A DNA stretch of 46,987 nt from Algicola sp. (lineage in GTDB: Bacteria > Bacteroidota > Bacteroidia > Flavobacteriales > Flavobacteriaceae). The stretch is taken from contig JAAEZN010000018.1 in the NCBI GenBank assembly GCA_018222835.1, positions 1 through 46,987 of the forward strand. The letters are read 5' to 3'. Under the pieces are notes generated by a model. The model was not told the origin of the DNA and ran no database searches. It saw only the letters and a program-made list of their open reading frames with translations. The position numbers were made by a program, and so were the translations under genes. Shown here piece by piece: positions 16,735 through 25,603 of this stretch. Numbering within the stretch: the stretch's first letter is position 1; the number at the start of each line of letters is the position of its first letter.

Positions 16735-16742
16735 CAAAGATA
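16735..16742 (-). promoter_or_regulatory. -7 promoter element for the 57-residue protein
   Basis: The minus strand reads TATCTTTG, a full match to TAnnTTTG, 20 bases before the ATG. Confidence 0.6.
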
Positions 16743-16826
16743 CTTTCTTCTGATGAAAAAAAACAAATAGGAGGAGAAAAAAAGTGTAATTATTCCAATC
16801 AACTACCAAATAAATCCCCTATATCC

Positions 16827-16834
16827 TACCTTTG
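16827..16834 (+). promoter_or_regulatory. -7 promoter element before fumC
   Basis: TACCTTTG, a full match to TAnnTTTG, lies 19 bases before the ATG of fumC. Confidence 0.65.
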
Positions 16835-16853
16835 TAGGACAAAATTTTAAACT

Positions 16854-18251
16854 ATGAGTTTCAGGATTGAAAAAGACACCATGGGCGAGGTAAAAGTACC
16901 CGCCGATAAATATTGGGGCGCCCAGACCGAACGTTCCCGAAACAACTTTAAAATTGGTGCACCTGCATCCATGCCCTTAGATGTGGTCTATGGTTTTGCC
17001 TACTTAAAAAAGGCAGCGGCTTATGCCAACCATGAGCTAGGCGCACTTAGCCAAGAAAAAAGAAACCTTATTGCACAAGTATGTGATGAAATACTGGAAG
17101 GCAAACACGACGACCAATTTCCTTTGGTAATTTGGCAAACCGGTTCGGGCACACAGAGCAACATGAACGTAAACGAAGTCATTGCCAACCGTGCACACGA
17201 AATTGCGGGTAAAAAAATCGGTGAAGGGGAAAAAACCATACAACCCAACGACGATGTAAACAAAAGCCAATCGTCCAACGATACTTTCCCAACTGGTATG
17301 CACATTGCTGCTTATAAAAAAATTGTGGATGTTACCATTCCGGGAGTTGAGCAATTGCGTGATACTTTACAAAAAAAGTCCGAAGAATTTAAAGATGTGG
17401 TAAAGATTGGTAGAACCCACTTAATGGACGCCACTCCCCTAACCTTGGGGCAAGAGTTTTCGGGCTATGTTTCCCAATTGAACCATGGGTTAAAAGCATT
17501 AAAAAATACATTGGCCCACTTAAGCGAGCTTGCACTTGGTGGTACCGCGGTGGGAACAGGTCTAAATACACCAAAAGGGTACGATCTTGTAGTGGCAAAA
17601 TATATTGCCGAGTTTACGGGCAAACCTTTTATAACCGCAGAAAACAAGTTTGAAGCTTTGGCTGCACACGATGCCATAGTGGAAAGTCACGGAGCTTTAA
17701 AGCAATTGGCGGTTTCTTTGAACAAGATTGCCAACGATATCCGTATGATGGCCTCCGGTCCTCGTTCTGGAATTGGAGAAATTATAATTCCGGCCAACGA
17801 ACCAGGTAGTTCCATTATGCCAGGAAAGGTAAACCCTACCCAGTGTGAGGCCCTGACCATGGTCTGTGCCCAAGTAATGGGCAACGATGTTGCTATAAGC
17901 GTAGGTGGAACACAAGGACATTACGAACTGAATGTTTTTAAACCTGTAATGGCTGCCAACATTCTACAATCGGCCCAATTGATCGGTGATGCTTGTGTTA
18001 GTTTTGATGTTAACTGTGCATCTGGAATAGAGCCGAACCACGAGGTTATCAAAACTTTATTGAACAATTCGTTGATGTTGGTTACTGCATTGAATACCAA
18101 AATAGGTTATTACAAGGCTGCTGAAATTGCCAACACGGCCCATAAGAACGGAACAACGTTAAGAGAAGAAGCCATAAACCTTGGTTATGTTACCCCAGAA
18201 GAATATGATGAGTGGGTAAAACCAGAGGATATGGTAGGAAGCTTAAAATAA
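16854..18251 (+). CDS. fumC: Fumarate hydratase, class II
   Basis: Class II fumarase interconverts fumarate and malate in the TCA cycle as an iron-free homotetramer in the cytoplasm. The 465-residue product has normal family length and shows [19 protein letters not shown] at the start, the [10 protein letters not shown] active-site loop, [11 protein letters not shown], and the signature [13 protein letters not shown] with the catalytic Ser. It is a single-gene unit: a full-match promoter 19 bases upstream and a strong terminator at 18275-18308. Nothing unusual was seen. Confidence 0.97.
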   Translation: MSFRIEKDTMGEVKVPADKYWGAQTERSRNNFKIGAPASMPLDVVYGFAYLKKAAAYANHELGALSQEKRNLIAQVCDEILEGKHDDQFPLVIWQTGSGTQSNMNVNEVIANRAHEIAGKKIGEGEKTIQPNDDVNKSQSSNDTFPTGMHIAAYKKIVDVTIPGVEQLRDTLQKKSEEFKDVVKIGRTHLMDATPLTLGQEFSGYVSQLNHGLKALKNTLAHLSELALGGTAVGTGLNTPKGYDLVVAKYIAEFTGKPFITAENKFEALAAHDAIVESHGALKQLAVSLNKIANDIRMMASGPRSGIGEIIIPANEPGSSIMPGKVNPTQCEALTMVCAQVMGNDVAISVGGTQGHYELNVFKPVMAANILQSAQLIGDACVSFDVNCASGIEPNHEVIKTLLNNSLMLVTALNTKIGYYKAAEIANTAHKNGTTLREEAINLGYVTPEEYDEWVKPEDMVGSLK

Positions 18252-18274
18252 AGTTTTCGTGCTTCAGAAATATA

Positions 18275-18308
18275 AAAAATGCCCGTCCAAAACAGGACGG
18301 GCATTTTT
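18275..18308. terminator. Bidirectional terminator between fumC and the coiled-coil gene
   Basis: AAAAATGCCCGTCC and GGACGGGCATTTTT are perfect inverted arms around a 6-base loop, with T-runs on both strands. It serves the two convergent genes on either side. Confidence 0.95.
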
Positions 18309-18330
18309 GTAATGGTGATAGTGTGTGTGC

Positions 18331-19221
18331 TTATTTCAACTCGAAGCTGGAAGTACCCAACAATTTCAATTTGTTGTCATACACATTTACCATGTAGTTT
18401 CCTTTTTGGAAATCCCCACTTGGCTTGTTTATGTAATCGCATACGTCCAAAGCATCGTTTTCGTAGTAAAAGTTGGTTCCTTTGCTATAAGTAAGTGAAC
18501 TTCCTTCTTCTGTAGTTTTTGTAAGACCTTCGCCCAACACATTACCTTGTGGCCCAAGAACTTCGATATAGAATTCTCTGTCACCTGCTTCGGCAATTAC
18601 GTTATCTGCAATGGTAAAACAAACTTTGAATTTATCGGTTGCTCTAGCTCTAGAGGTAGAAACCAATTTTCCGCTGCTTCTTTCTTTAATCGCATCAACA
18701 CTAATAGTATTAAGGTTAAGGGCAGATCCTTTTTCAACGGCATCGGCCAATTGAGTGTTCTGAATGATCAACGAATCGTTGAAAACAGTTTGTTGCTCCA
18801 ACTCTGCGAAAGTACTATCTCTTTGCATTGCCAACAAGCTGTTAGATTGTGTCAAGGAATCTACTTGCTTCAACAATTGCTCTCTTTCTTTTTTAAGAAC
18901 GCTTACTTGTCTTCTGTAACGAGAAAGTGTAGCGATATCGGCTTTCATGCTGCTTACTGAATCGATGTATTTGGCAATGTTGTCCCTTGCTGCAACCAAC
19001 TCTTCGTTAGTGGCATTACTTTCCAGAATAGCTTTGTCATATTCAGATTTCAAGTTGTTCAAATCTTCGACAACCAATTCTTTCTCCTGAGTAAGAGCGT
19101 CTGTTGTTTGTTTTTTATCTTGATAAAGACTTACAGTGTAAATAATAGTTCCCAAAAGAACTACACCCAACAGACCAGCAATTACTTTTAATCCGTTATT
19201 GTTATTTTTTGTTTCAGTCAT
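18331..19221 (-). CDS. Coiled-coil inner-membrane protein of unknown function
   Basis: A 296-residue protein with one N-terminal membrane helix (about residues 11-31, LKVIAGLLGVVLLGTIIYTV) and no signal cleavage site, then a long heptad-rich coiled coil (about 35-170: ALTQEKELVVEDLNNLKSEY, VLKKEREQLLKQVDSL), and a globular C-terminal beta domain of about 100 residues (FKVCFTIADN, REFYIEVLGPQG, NYMVNVYDNKLKLLG). The C-domain looks like an immunoglobulin-like or C2-like sandwich facing the periplasm. I recognise it only as a conserved flavobacterial architecture, with no known role. It is a single-gene unit with a shared bidirectional terminator. Confidence 0.85.
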   Translation of the reverse strand: MTETKNNNNGLKVIAGLLGVVLLGTIIYTVSLYQDKKQTTDALTQEKELVVEDLNNLKSEYDKAILESNATNEELVAARDNIAKYIDSVSSMKADIATLSRYRRQVSVLKKEREQLLKQVDSLTQSNSLLAMQRDSTFAELEQQTVFNDSLIIQNTQLADAVEKGSALNLNTISVDAIKERSSGKLVSTSRARATDKFKVCFTIADNVIAEAGDREFYIEVLGPQGNVLGEGLTKTTEEGSSLTYSKGTNFYYENDALDVCDYINKPSGDFQKGNYMVNVYDNKLKLLGTSSFELK

Positions 19222-19358
19222 AACTTTTTGTTTTAATTGATTCTTCGTTTAAGGTTTTTAATCAATCGCGTTCAGTTTATATACGCATCGGATATTGGTT
19301 TGGATTATTTCGATGTAAATATTCTTTATAAAAAAATCTGTTTCTAATGATTATCCCT

Positions 19359-19366
19359 TAATTTTA
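19359..19366 (+). promoter_or_regulatory. Probable -7 element before the MBL lipoprotein
   Basis: TAATTTTA, seven of eight positions of TAnnTTTG, 23 bases before ATG 19390. Confidence 0.3.
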
Positions 19367-19389
19367 AAAGGATTTAAAAGATTTCAGAC

Positions 19390-20184
19390 ATGAAAAAAAA
19401 TATTGTGCTAACAACTACAATCTTGTTATTGGTTCTTATTTCTTGTAAGGGAAAAACAGAAAAACAAGAAGAAACCGCAGAAATAGAGACTACAATTAAA
19501 GCTGAAACCACTGCCCCGGCCAAAATTATCCCTATCGAGCATGCAACAGCAGTTATTGAATGGAACAACACTACCATTTATTTAGATCCCGTTGGTGGAA
19601 TGACAGCTTTTGAAGGTCAAAAATCTCCCGATTTAATTTTTATTACAGATATTCATGGTGATCATTTTAATCCTGATACTCTAAATGAATTGAATCTTGA
19701 AGGTGTTCAGATCATTGCTCCCGAAGCTGTTAAATCACAAATGGAAGAAACACTATCATCCAAAACTATTACCATGAAGAATGGGGAAATTAAAAAGTTG
19801 GCCAGTTTCTCTGTGGAGGCCATTCCCATGTACAATTTACGGGAAGAGGCCAAAAACTTTCATATAAAGGGAAGAGGAAATGGTTATTTGTTCACCTTTG
19901 GAGATGAACGCATTTATTTTTCGGGCGATACTGAAGATATACCGGAAATGCGTGCTTTAAAAAACATTGACAAAGCCTTTGTCTGTATGAACCTCCCCTA
20001 TACCATGACCGTTGAAAGCGCTGCCAATGCTGTTTTGGAATTTAAACCCAGACAAGTATATCCGTATCACTTTAGAGGAAGACCGGATGTCAGTGATGTT
20101 GAAAAGTTTAAAACCATCGTAAACAAAGGTAATCCCAATATTGAAGTGGTACAGTTGGATTGGTATCCAAAAGAAGATTATTAA
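19390..20184 (+). CDS. MBL-fold metal-dependent hydrolase, lipoprotein (UlaG-like)
   Basis: The 264-residue product has a lipoprotein signal (VLISC, lipidated Cys at ~19) and an acidic/Thr-rich linker, then a metallo-beta-lactamase fold: EHATAVIEWNNTTIYLDPVGG, the metal motif TDIHGDHF, YFSGDTED (bridging Asp), and a late YPYHFRGRPD histidine. In the metal motif the first His of HxHxDH is Asp, as seen in this UlaG-like group. These hydrolases act on lactones, phosphodiesters or similar; the substrate here is unknown, and lipid anchoring places it outside the cytoplasm. An exported helical protein follows 64 bases downstream and may be co-transcribed. Confidence 0.88.
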   Translation: MKKNIVLTTTILLLVLISCKGKTEKQEETAEIETTIKAETTAPAKIIPIEHATAVIEWNNTTIYLDPVGGMTAFEGQKSPDLIFITDIHGDHFNPDTLNELNLEGVQIIAPEAVKSQMEETLSSKTITMKNGEIKKLASFSVEAIPMYNLREEAKNFHIKGRGNGYLFTFGDERIYFSGDTEDIPEMRALKNIDKAFVCMNLPYTMTVESAANAVLEFKPRQVYPYHFRGRPDVSDVEKFKTIVNKGNPNIEVVQLDWYPKEDY

Positions 20185-20248
20185 TACATAAAATAATAAC
20201 GGAATTCTTTCGTTAGAGAAACGAACTTAATAACCAAATAACTCGAAT

Positions 20249-20929
20249 ATGGCTCCCAAATCCCATGTTTTAGTAGTTTTGGCAATATTTTTTGCCGTAC
20301 AAGCTACCTACTCCTTTCAATGTGATAACTTCTATTCCAAAGTAACCTATGCTCTTAGTCATGGTAAAAAGGCCATGGATGCAACTAACTTTGAACACCA
20401 AATGTACTATGCTGAAAGAGCCTTGACAGCTCTTGAAAAAGGCGAAGCTTTTATGGCAGAGTGTTCTTGTGACAAAGCAGAGAACAAAACAATCGATGCC
20501 ATGGAAACCTTGGGCAAAGCAATTGAACCTGCCGACTGGGAAGCTGGAAGGTTTTTTACAAAAAAGGCTCTGGGCGAAATCAACGAATTGATCACTATTT
20601 TGGACCAATGTACGCTAGGCGTTTCTGCCCCAGCAGTTGCAGCCGATGATGCTACTTTATCCGAAGATATTGTTGAGGAGGATACCGAAGAACCACAGTC
20701 TGTAAAATCCATGGAGATGGAAATGGTCAAGATATTCGACAAACATGCAGATGATAAGCTTCTTTCAGCTAAACAAGCTATAAACCAGCTTATTGAGCTG
20801 TCCAATTCCATAAGTTCCTCTCCAGAAGAGACCAAAGACCCGAACAGTTTGGCCGCACACCAGAAGGCTTACTTGGAGAAAGCTAAAAAACTGTTAGAGG
20901 AAGGAATCAGAAATCTCAATCGAGAATAA
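20249..20929 (+). CDS. Exported helical protein of unknown function
   Basis: I do not recognise a family. The 226-residue product has a signal peptide (cleavage near ATYSF, residue ~22) and is largely alpha-helical. Two helix-pair segments (about 25-75 and 75-120) contain Cys residues (FQCDNFY, ECSCDK, DQCTLG) that could form periplasmic disulfides. An acidic, Ala/Glu-rich linker (about 125-155) separates them from a helical C-terminal part ending AKKLLEEGIRNLNRE. The helix pattern YYAERALTALEKGEAF is TPR-like but not convincing. It ends 20 bases from the convergent ettA with no hairpin between. Confidence 0.78.
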   Translation: MAPKSHVLVVLAIFFAVQATYSFQCDNFYSKVTYALSHGKKAMDATNFEHQMYYAERALTALEKGEAFMAECSCDKAENKTIDAMETLGKAIEPADWEAGRFFTKKALGEINELITILDQCTLGVSAPAVAADDATLSEDIVEEDTEEPQSVKSMEMEMVKIFDKHADDKLLSAKQAINQLIELSNSISSSPEETKDPNSLAAHQKAYLEKAKKLLEEGIRNLNRE

Positions 20930-20949
20930 CAACTCCTCCCCCTTAATCT

Positions 20950-22641
20950 TTATCGAATCAACTTTTTATATTTGATACGCTTGGGCATAATATCTGTTCC
21001 CAGGCGTTTCTTTTTGTTTTCTTCGTAATCGGAGAAAGAACCTTCAAAGAAATATACTTGAGAATCTCCTTCAAAGGCAAGGATATGAGTACAAATTCTG
21101 TCCAAGAACCATCTATCGTGGGAAATAATTACCGCACAACCCGCAAAATTCTCCAAACCTTCTTCCAAAGCACGAAGTGTGTTCACGTCCAAATCGTTGG
21201 TGGGCTCATCCAAAAGTAATACGTTGCCCTCTTCTTTAAGGGTCATTGCCAAATGCAAGCGGTTTCGTTCACCACCGGAAAGCATATTTACTTTTTTGTT
21301 TTGCTCACTGCCAGAAAAATTAAATCGGCTTAGGTAAGCACGGGAATTTACCTGCTTGCCCCCCATCATAATCAATTCTTGACTGTCACTAAAGTTCTCC
21401 CAAATTGTTTTTTCCGGGTCAATATTGGAATGGGACTGATCCACATAGGCCAGCTTCGCAGTCTCACCAACAATAAACTCCCCTTTGTCCGGAGTTTCCT
21501 CTCCCATGATCATTTTAAAAATAGTTGTCTTACCGGCGCCGTTGGGGCCAATTATACCAACAATACCTGCTTGGGGCAGATTAAAGTTTAGATCTTCGTA
21601 AAGCAATTTATCACCAAAAGCCTTGCTAACATCTTTAGCTTCGATTACATTGGTTCCCAAACGTGGCCCATTGGGGATGTATATTTCCAACTTTTCCTCT
21701 ACTTGTTTTTGATCTTGGCTCAGGAGTTTATCGTAATTCTTTAAACGTGCTTTTTGCTTGGCCTGCCTACCCTTGGCTCCTTGACGTACCCAATCCAGCT
21801 CTCGCTCCAATGTTTTTTGACGTTTGGAAGCTTGCTTGCTTTCCTGCTCCAATCGCTTGGCCTTTTGATCTAACCAACTGGAATAATTTCCTTTCCACGG
21901 AATGCCTTCACCACGGTCCAGCTCTAGAATCCATCCCGCAACGTTGTCCAAAAAGTAACGGTCGTGAGTTACGGCGATCACAGTTCCCTTGTATTGGGCC
22001 AAATGGTGCTCCAACCAGTGTACAGATTCGGCATCCAAATGGTTCGTTGGCTCATCTAACAACAAAACATCGGGTTCCTTTAGCAATAGTCGGCACAAAG
22101 CCACTCGTCTTCGTTCCCCACCGGACAACACACTGATTTTTTTATCGGATTCCGGAGTGCGTAGGGCATCCATTGCAATCTCCAATTTTGTATCCAGCTC
22201 CCAAGCATTTGCAGCATCAATTTGGTCTTGGAGCGCAGCTTGCTTGTCCATCAACTTTTGCATTTTATCGGCGTCCTCATAAACTTCGGGAAGTCCGAAC
22301 ATATCGTTGATTTTATTATACTCGTCCAAAATGGCCACAGTGTCGGCCACACCTTCCTTTACTATCTCGAGTACGGTCTTATTTTCGTCCAGTTGTGGTT
22401 CTTGCTCCAAATAACCAACGGAATAGCCTGGAGAAAAAACCACATCGCCTTGATAGTTTTTATCTACACCGGCAATAATTTTCAACAAAGTGGATTTACC
22501 CGATCCATTAAGACCCAAAATTCCAATTTTGGCTCCATAGAAAAAGCTTAGGTAAATATTCTTGAGTACAGGGGTGTTGGCCGTTTTATAGGTCTTGGTA
22601 ACCCCAGACATGGAAAAAATGACTTTTTTATCGTCTGACAT
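20950..22641 (-). CDS. ettA: Energy-dependent translational throttle protein EttA (ABC-F)
   Basis: ABC-F protein of 563 residues with two ATPase domains and no membrane segments. Both halves have complete motifs: Walker A GLNGSGKST and GPNGAGKTT, signatures LSGGERRRV and LSGGERNRL, and Walker B LLLDEPTNHLD and LLLDEPTNDLD. The long linker between domains (KRLEQESKQASKRQKTLERE) is the arm that reaches the ribosomal P-site tRNA. EttA binds the ribosomal E site and gates the first peptide bonds according to ADP/ATP. The small membrane protein gene at 22674-22856 lies 32 bases upstream and carries the nearest promoter, so the two are probably co-transcribed. Confidence 0.95.
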   Translation of the reverse strand: MSDDKKVIFSMSGVTKTYKTANTPVLKNIYLSFFYGAKIGILGLNGSGKSTLLKIIAGVDKNYQGDVVFSPGYSVGYLEQEPQLDENKTVLEIVKEGVADTVAILDEYNKINDMFGLPEVYEDADKMQKLMDKQAALQDQIDAANAWELDTKLEIAMDALRTPESDKKISVLSGGERRRVALCRLLLKEPDVLLLDEPTNHLDAESVHWLEHHLAQYKGTVIAVTHDRYFLDNVAGWILELDRGEGIPWKGNYSSWLDQKAKRLEQESKQASKRQKTLERELDWVRQGAKGRQAKQKARLKNYDKLLSQDQKQVEEKLEIYIPNGPRLGTNVIEAKDVSKAFGDKLLYEDLNFNLPQAGIVGIIGPNGAGKTTIFKMIMGEETPDKGEFIVGETAKLAYVDQSHSNIDPEKTIWENFSDSQELIMMGGKQVNSRAYLSRFNFSGSEQNKKVNMLSGGERNRLHLAMTLKEEGNVLLLDEPTNDLDVNTLRALEEGLENFAGCAVIISHDRWFLDRICTHILAFEGDSQVYFFEGSFSDYEENKKKRLGTDIMPKRIKYKKLIR

Positions 22642-22673
22642 CTACTTAAAATTAAATTGTTTATGAAAAGAGG

Positions 22674-22856
22674 CTATACTCTACCTTTTAAGGCGTTGAA
22701 CACCCAGGCCACAGCTAAAAATCCAATTCCAACAGCAGCAAAGCCCCATCCTGCTACTTCATCATATTTAAAAGCTCCAAGTGCTATCATTCCCAAACCT
22801 ACAAATATCATAATCCATGTGGCATAGGCCAGCACCGTGTTCTTATTCATTCCCAT
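22674..22856 (-). CDS. Small two-helix membrane protein, CAL67264 type
   Basis: A 60-residue protein (MGMNKNTVLAYATWIMIF...) with two hydrophobic helices joined by a short loop containing KYDE. It resembles the CAL67264 family of small flavobacterial membrane proteins; this identification is from memory. The ORF could be extended to 22919 (81 residues), but a strong promoter (TTTTG, 18 bases, TAACTTTG; 22905-22935) lies inside that extension, so the start must be ATG 22856 or ATG 22850. It precedes ettA by 32 bases in an apparent operon. No function is known. Confidence 0.85.
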   Translation of the reverse strand: MGMNKNTVLAYATWIMIFVGLGMIALGAFKYDEVAGWGFAAVGIGFLAVAWVFNALKGRV

Positions 22857-22904
22857 TATATAAATTTCTGAAGAGTTCCAAATATCGTAAAAATAGGGAT
22901 AATG

Positions 22905-22935
22905 CAAAGTTATTATCAAGGATTAAGTTTCAAAA
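22905..22935 (-). promoter_or_regulatory. Complete Bacteroidota promoter before the CAL67264-ettA pair
   Basis: On the minus strand TTTTG (22931-22935) is followed after 18 bases by TAACTTTG (22905-22912). Both elements and the spacing match the Bacteroidota primary-sigma consensus. It fixes the downstream start at 22856 or 22850. Confidence 0.75.
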
Positions 22936-23906
22936 GGAAATGTGATTCCGCTTTTCTTTCTGACCTTGTCCATCAATTCGGACAAATCCAGACTATTTTG
23001 GTGGGACCAAACATCACTTTCCACCTTGTTTGATTTTAAACATTTGTGTACTTCCAAAATTTCATGATAATATCCGATCCCTGTCAAGGGCATACTTATT
23101 TCCTCAACATCGTTTTCCCGTATTAAAGAATACCCATCAGCCTCGTGCCATCTCGATTTTAATAAAAACTGGCCTGTTGTTCCCGATATTTCGGCCTCCA
23201 ATCTAGATCTACTGGTAAACCCGCTGTAAAGCATAGCTTGGGCATTTGGGTAATCGAAAATTATACTGGTCTGTAACTCTGTTCCATTTTCGTGAAACTT
23301 TGAAATCGCCATGATTTCATTGGGCATACCTAATAATAAATAAGATAGAAAAATAGGATAGATACCTATGTCCAGCAAAGTGCCCGAAGCCAAACTCGGG
23401 TTCAATAAGCGGGAATCCTTATCCCTGTCCAATGCATAGAAAGCAAAATCGGCATTTATAAATTTTAAATCACCTATTTCACCCTCATCAACCAACTGTT
23501 TTACTCTTTGAATAGCTGGATTGAATCTAGACCATAATGCCTCCATTAAAAAAGCATTGTTCTTTTTTGATGCATCCACCATCTCCTCGACCTGCTTACG
23601 GTTCACACCCAATGGTTTTTCGCAAAGTACACCTACACCACTAGTTAACGCCAAAAGCGATAAATCTTTATGGTAATTATGAGGTGTAGCTACATAAACC
23701 ACATCCACTGTACCCGAACCAATAAGTTCTTCGTAACTTCCAAATGCATGTTCAACATTGTATTCTTTTGCAAAATCCTCTGCTCTTTCCAATGATCTTG
23801 ATGCTACCGCAGAAACCTTGGCATCATCCACGAGTAGAAGGTCCGACACAAATTTTTTGGCAATTTTTCCGGGACCTAAAATGCCCCATCTAATTTTGTC
23901 CTCCAT
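22923..23906 (-). CDS. Gfo/Idh/MocA family NAD(P)-dependent oxidoreductase
   Basis: About 327 residues with an N-terminal Rossmann domain (WGILGPGKIAKKF) and the family motif CEKPLGVN containing the catalytic-site Lys, followed by the C-terminal alpha/beta domain (LLDIGIYPIFLSYLL). Members reduce or oxidise sugars, inositols or related polyols; dihydrodiol or xylose dehydrogenase-like members share the GGxLLDIGxY pattern, but the substrate is not clear. Starts at 23915 (TTG), 23912 and 23906 (ATG) are in frame; the promoter TACTTTTG at 23913-23920 overlaps the first and abuts the second, so 23906 is preferred. The gene is divergent from the acyl-CoA carboxylase gene, 63 bases away. Confidence 0.88.
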   Translation of the reverse strand: MEDKIRWGILGPGKIAKKFVSDLLLVDDAKVSAVASRSLERAEDFAKEYNVEHAFGSYEELIGSGTVDVVYVATPHNYHKDLSLLALTSGVGVLCEKPLGVNRKQVEEMVDASKKNNAFLMEALWSRFNPAIQRVKQLVDEGEIGDLKFINADFAFYALDRDKDSRLLNPSLASGTLLDIGIYPIFLSYLLLGMPNEIMAISKFHENGTELQTSIIFDYPNAQAMLYSGFTSRSRLEAEISGTTGQFLLKSRWHEADGYSLIRENDVEEISMPLTGIGYYHEILEVHKCLKSNKVESDVWSHQNSLDLSELMDKVRKKSGITFPFET

Positions 23907-23912
23907 ATTCAT

Positions 23913-23920
23913 CAAAAGTA
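23913..23920 (-). promoter_or_regulatory. -7 element 6 bases before the Gfo/Idh start
   Basis: The minus strand reads TACTTTTG, a full match to TAnnTTTG. The ATG at 23906 begins 7 bases after its last base, so the mRNA would have almost no leader. Confidence 0.6.
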
Positions 23921-23969
23921 ATAATTATAACTCCGTATCTTTAACCAACAAAATGAATTCTCGATAAGA

Positions 23970-25598
23970 ATGGACATAAACTTCAATAAGAACGAAGACC
24001 ATAACAAATTAAAGCTTTCCGAACTGAAGCGTAGATTGGTAAAAGTTAAACTTGGTGGCGGCAAAAGCCGTATTGAAAAACACCATGCCAAAGGTAAAAT
24101 GACCGCAAGGGAACGCATCGATTATTTGTTGGATGACGATAAGGATTCGATTGAAATAGGCGCTTTTGCCGGTGAGGATATGTACGAGGAACATGGTGGA
24201 TGTCCATCAGGTGGTGTAGTGGTGAAAATTGGTTACGTACAGGGCAAACAATGCGTTGTGGTCGCCAATGATGCTACCGTTAAAGCTGGGGCCTGGTTCC
24301 CGATTACAGGAAAGAAGAACCTACGTGCCCAGGAAATCTCCATCGAAAACAAATTGCCCATTATTTATTTAGTGGACAGTGCAGGGGTGTATTTGCCCAT
24401 GCAAGACGAGATTTTTCCAGATAAAGAACATTTTGGACGCATTTTCCGAAATAATGCGGTTATGAGCAGTATGGGCATTACCCAAATTGCTGCTGTAATG
24501 GGAAGTTGTGTTGCCGGAGGTGCTTACTTGCCAATTATGAGCGATGAGGCACTTATTGTGGATAAAACCGGAAGTATATTTTTGGCCGGTAGTTATCTGG
24601 TTAAAGCCGCTATTGGGGAAAGTATCGACAATGAAACACTTGGGGGCGCTACGACCCATTCAGAAATTAGTGGGGTCACGGACTATAAAGCTAAGGACGA
24701 TAAGGATGCTCTGGATAAGATCAAGAATATTGTTGACAAGATCGGTGATTTTGACAAAGCTGGATTTAATCGTGCTGAACCTAAAAAACCCATTGAAAAC
24801 CCAGAAGATATTTACGGAATCCTACCTAGATCTCGTAGCGACCAATACGATATGTTGGAAGTCATCAAGCGTTTGGTGGACAATTCCGAATTTGAACAAT
24901 ACAAAGAGGGCTATGGCCAAACCATTTTAACAGGTTATGCTCGAATCGACGGTTGGGCCGTGGGCATAGTTGCCAATCAGCGTAAAGTGGTAAAGACCAA
25001 AAAAGGAGAAATGCAATTTGGTGGCGTAATCTATTCAGACTCTGCGGACAAGGCCACGCGTTTTATTGCCAATTGCAACCAAAAGAAAATTCCATTGGTG
25101 TTTTTGCAGGATGTTACCGGATTCATGGTCGGTAGTAAAAGTGAGCATGGGGGCATTATTAAGGATGGTGCCAAAATGGTGAATGCCGTAAGTAATTCCG
25201 TTGTACCCAAATTTACCGTAGTTGTGGGCAATAGCTATGGTGCCGGTAATTATGCCATGTGCGGAAAGGCGTACGACCCTAGGTTAATTGTTGCATGGCC
25301 GAGTGCTGAACTAGCTGTTATGAGTGGGAATTCTGCCGCCAAAGTATTGTTGCAAATTGAAAAGGCAAGTTTGGAAAAAAGTGGTGAACCTTTGGATGCC
25401 GAAAAAGAAAAGGCACTTTTTGATGAAATAAAACAACGCTACGACAATCAGATTTCACCCTATTACGCTGCTGCAAGACTTTGGACGGATGGGATTATTG
25501 ACCCTTTGGATACCCGTAAATGGATAAGTATGGGCATTGAGGCTGCCAACCACTCTCCTATTGAAAAGCCATTTAATATGGGTGTGTTGCAGGTTTAA
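23970..25598 (+). CDS. Acyl-CoA carboxylase, carboxyltransferase (beta) subunit
   Basis: The 542-residue product has both halves of the biotin-dependent carboxyltransferase fold. The N-half shows KMTARERIDYLLD, GGCPSGGVVVKIG and GSCVAGGAYLPIMSDEAL; the C-half shows FLQDVTGFMVGSKSEHGGII, NSYGAGNYAMCGKAY and GNSAAKVL. The GGAYLPIMSDE pattern and KSEHGGII segment resemble methylcrotonyl-CoA or geranyl-CoA carboxylase beta subunits more than propionyl-CoA carboxylase, hinting at leucine breakdown. The biotin carboxylase subunit is not in the window. The gene ends 5 bases from the stop of the convergent M24 peptidase gene. Confidence 0.92.
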   Translation: MDINFNKNEDHNKLKLSELKRRLVKVKLGGGKSRIEKHHAKGKMTARERIDYLLDDDKDSIEIGAFAGEDMYEEHGGCPSGGVVVKIGYVQGKQCVVVANDATVKAGAWFPITGKKNLRAQEISIENKLPIIYLVDSAGVYLPMQDEIFPDKEHFGRIFRNNAVMSSMGITQIAAVMGSCVAGGAYLPIMSDEALIVDKTGSIFLAGSYLVKAAIGESIDNETLGGATTHSEISGVTDYKAKDDKDALDKIKNIVDKIGDFDKAGFNRAEPKKPIENPEDIYGILPRSRSDQYDMLEVIKRLVDNSEFEQYKEGYGQTILTGYARIDGWAVGIVANQRKVVKTKKGEMQFGGVIYSDSADKATRFIANCNQKKIPLVFLQDVTGFMVGSKSEHGGIIKDGAKMVNAVSNSVVPKFTVVVGNSYGAGNYAMCGKAYDPRLIVAWPSAELAVMSGNSAAKVLLQIEKASLEKSGEPLDAEKEKALFDEIKQRYDNQISPYYAAARLWTDGIIDPLDTRKWISMGIEAANHSPIEKPFNMGVLQV

Positions 25599-25603
25599 GG
25601 TAT

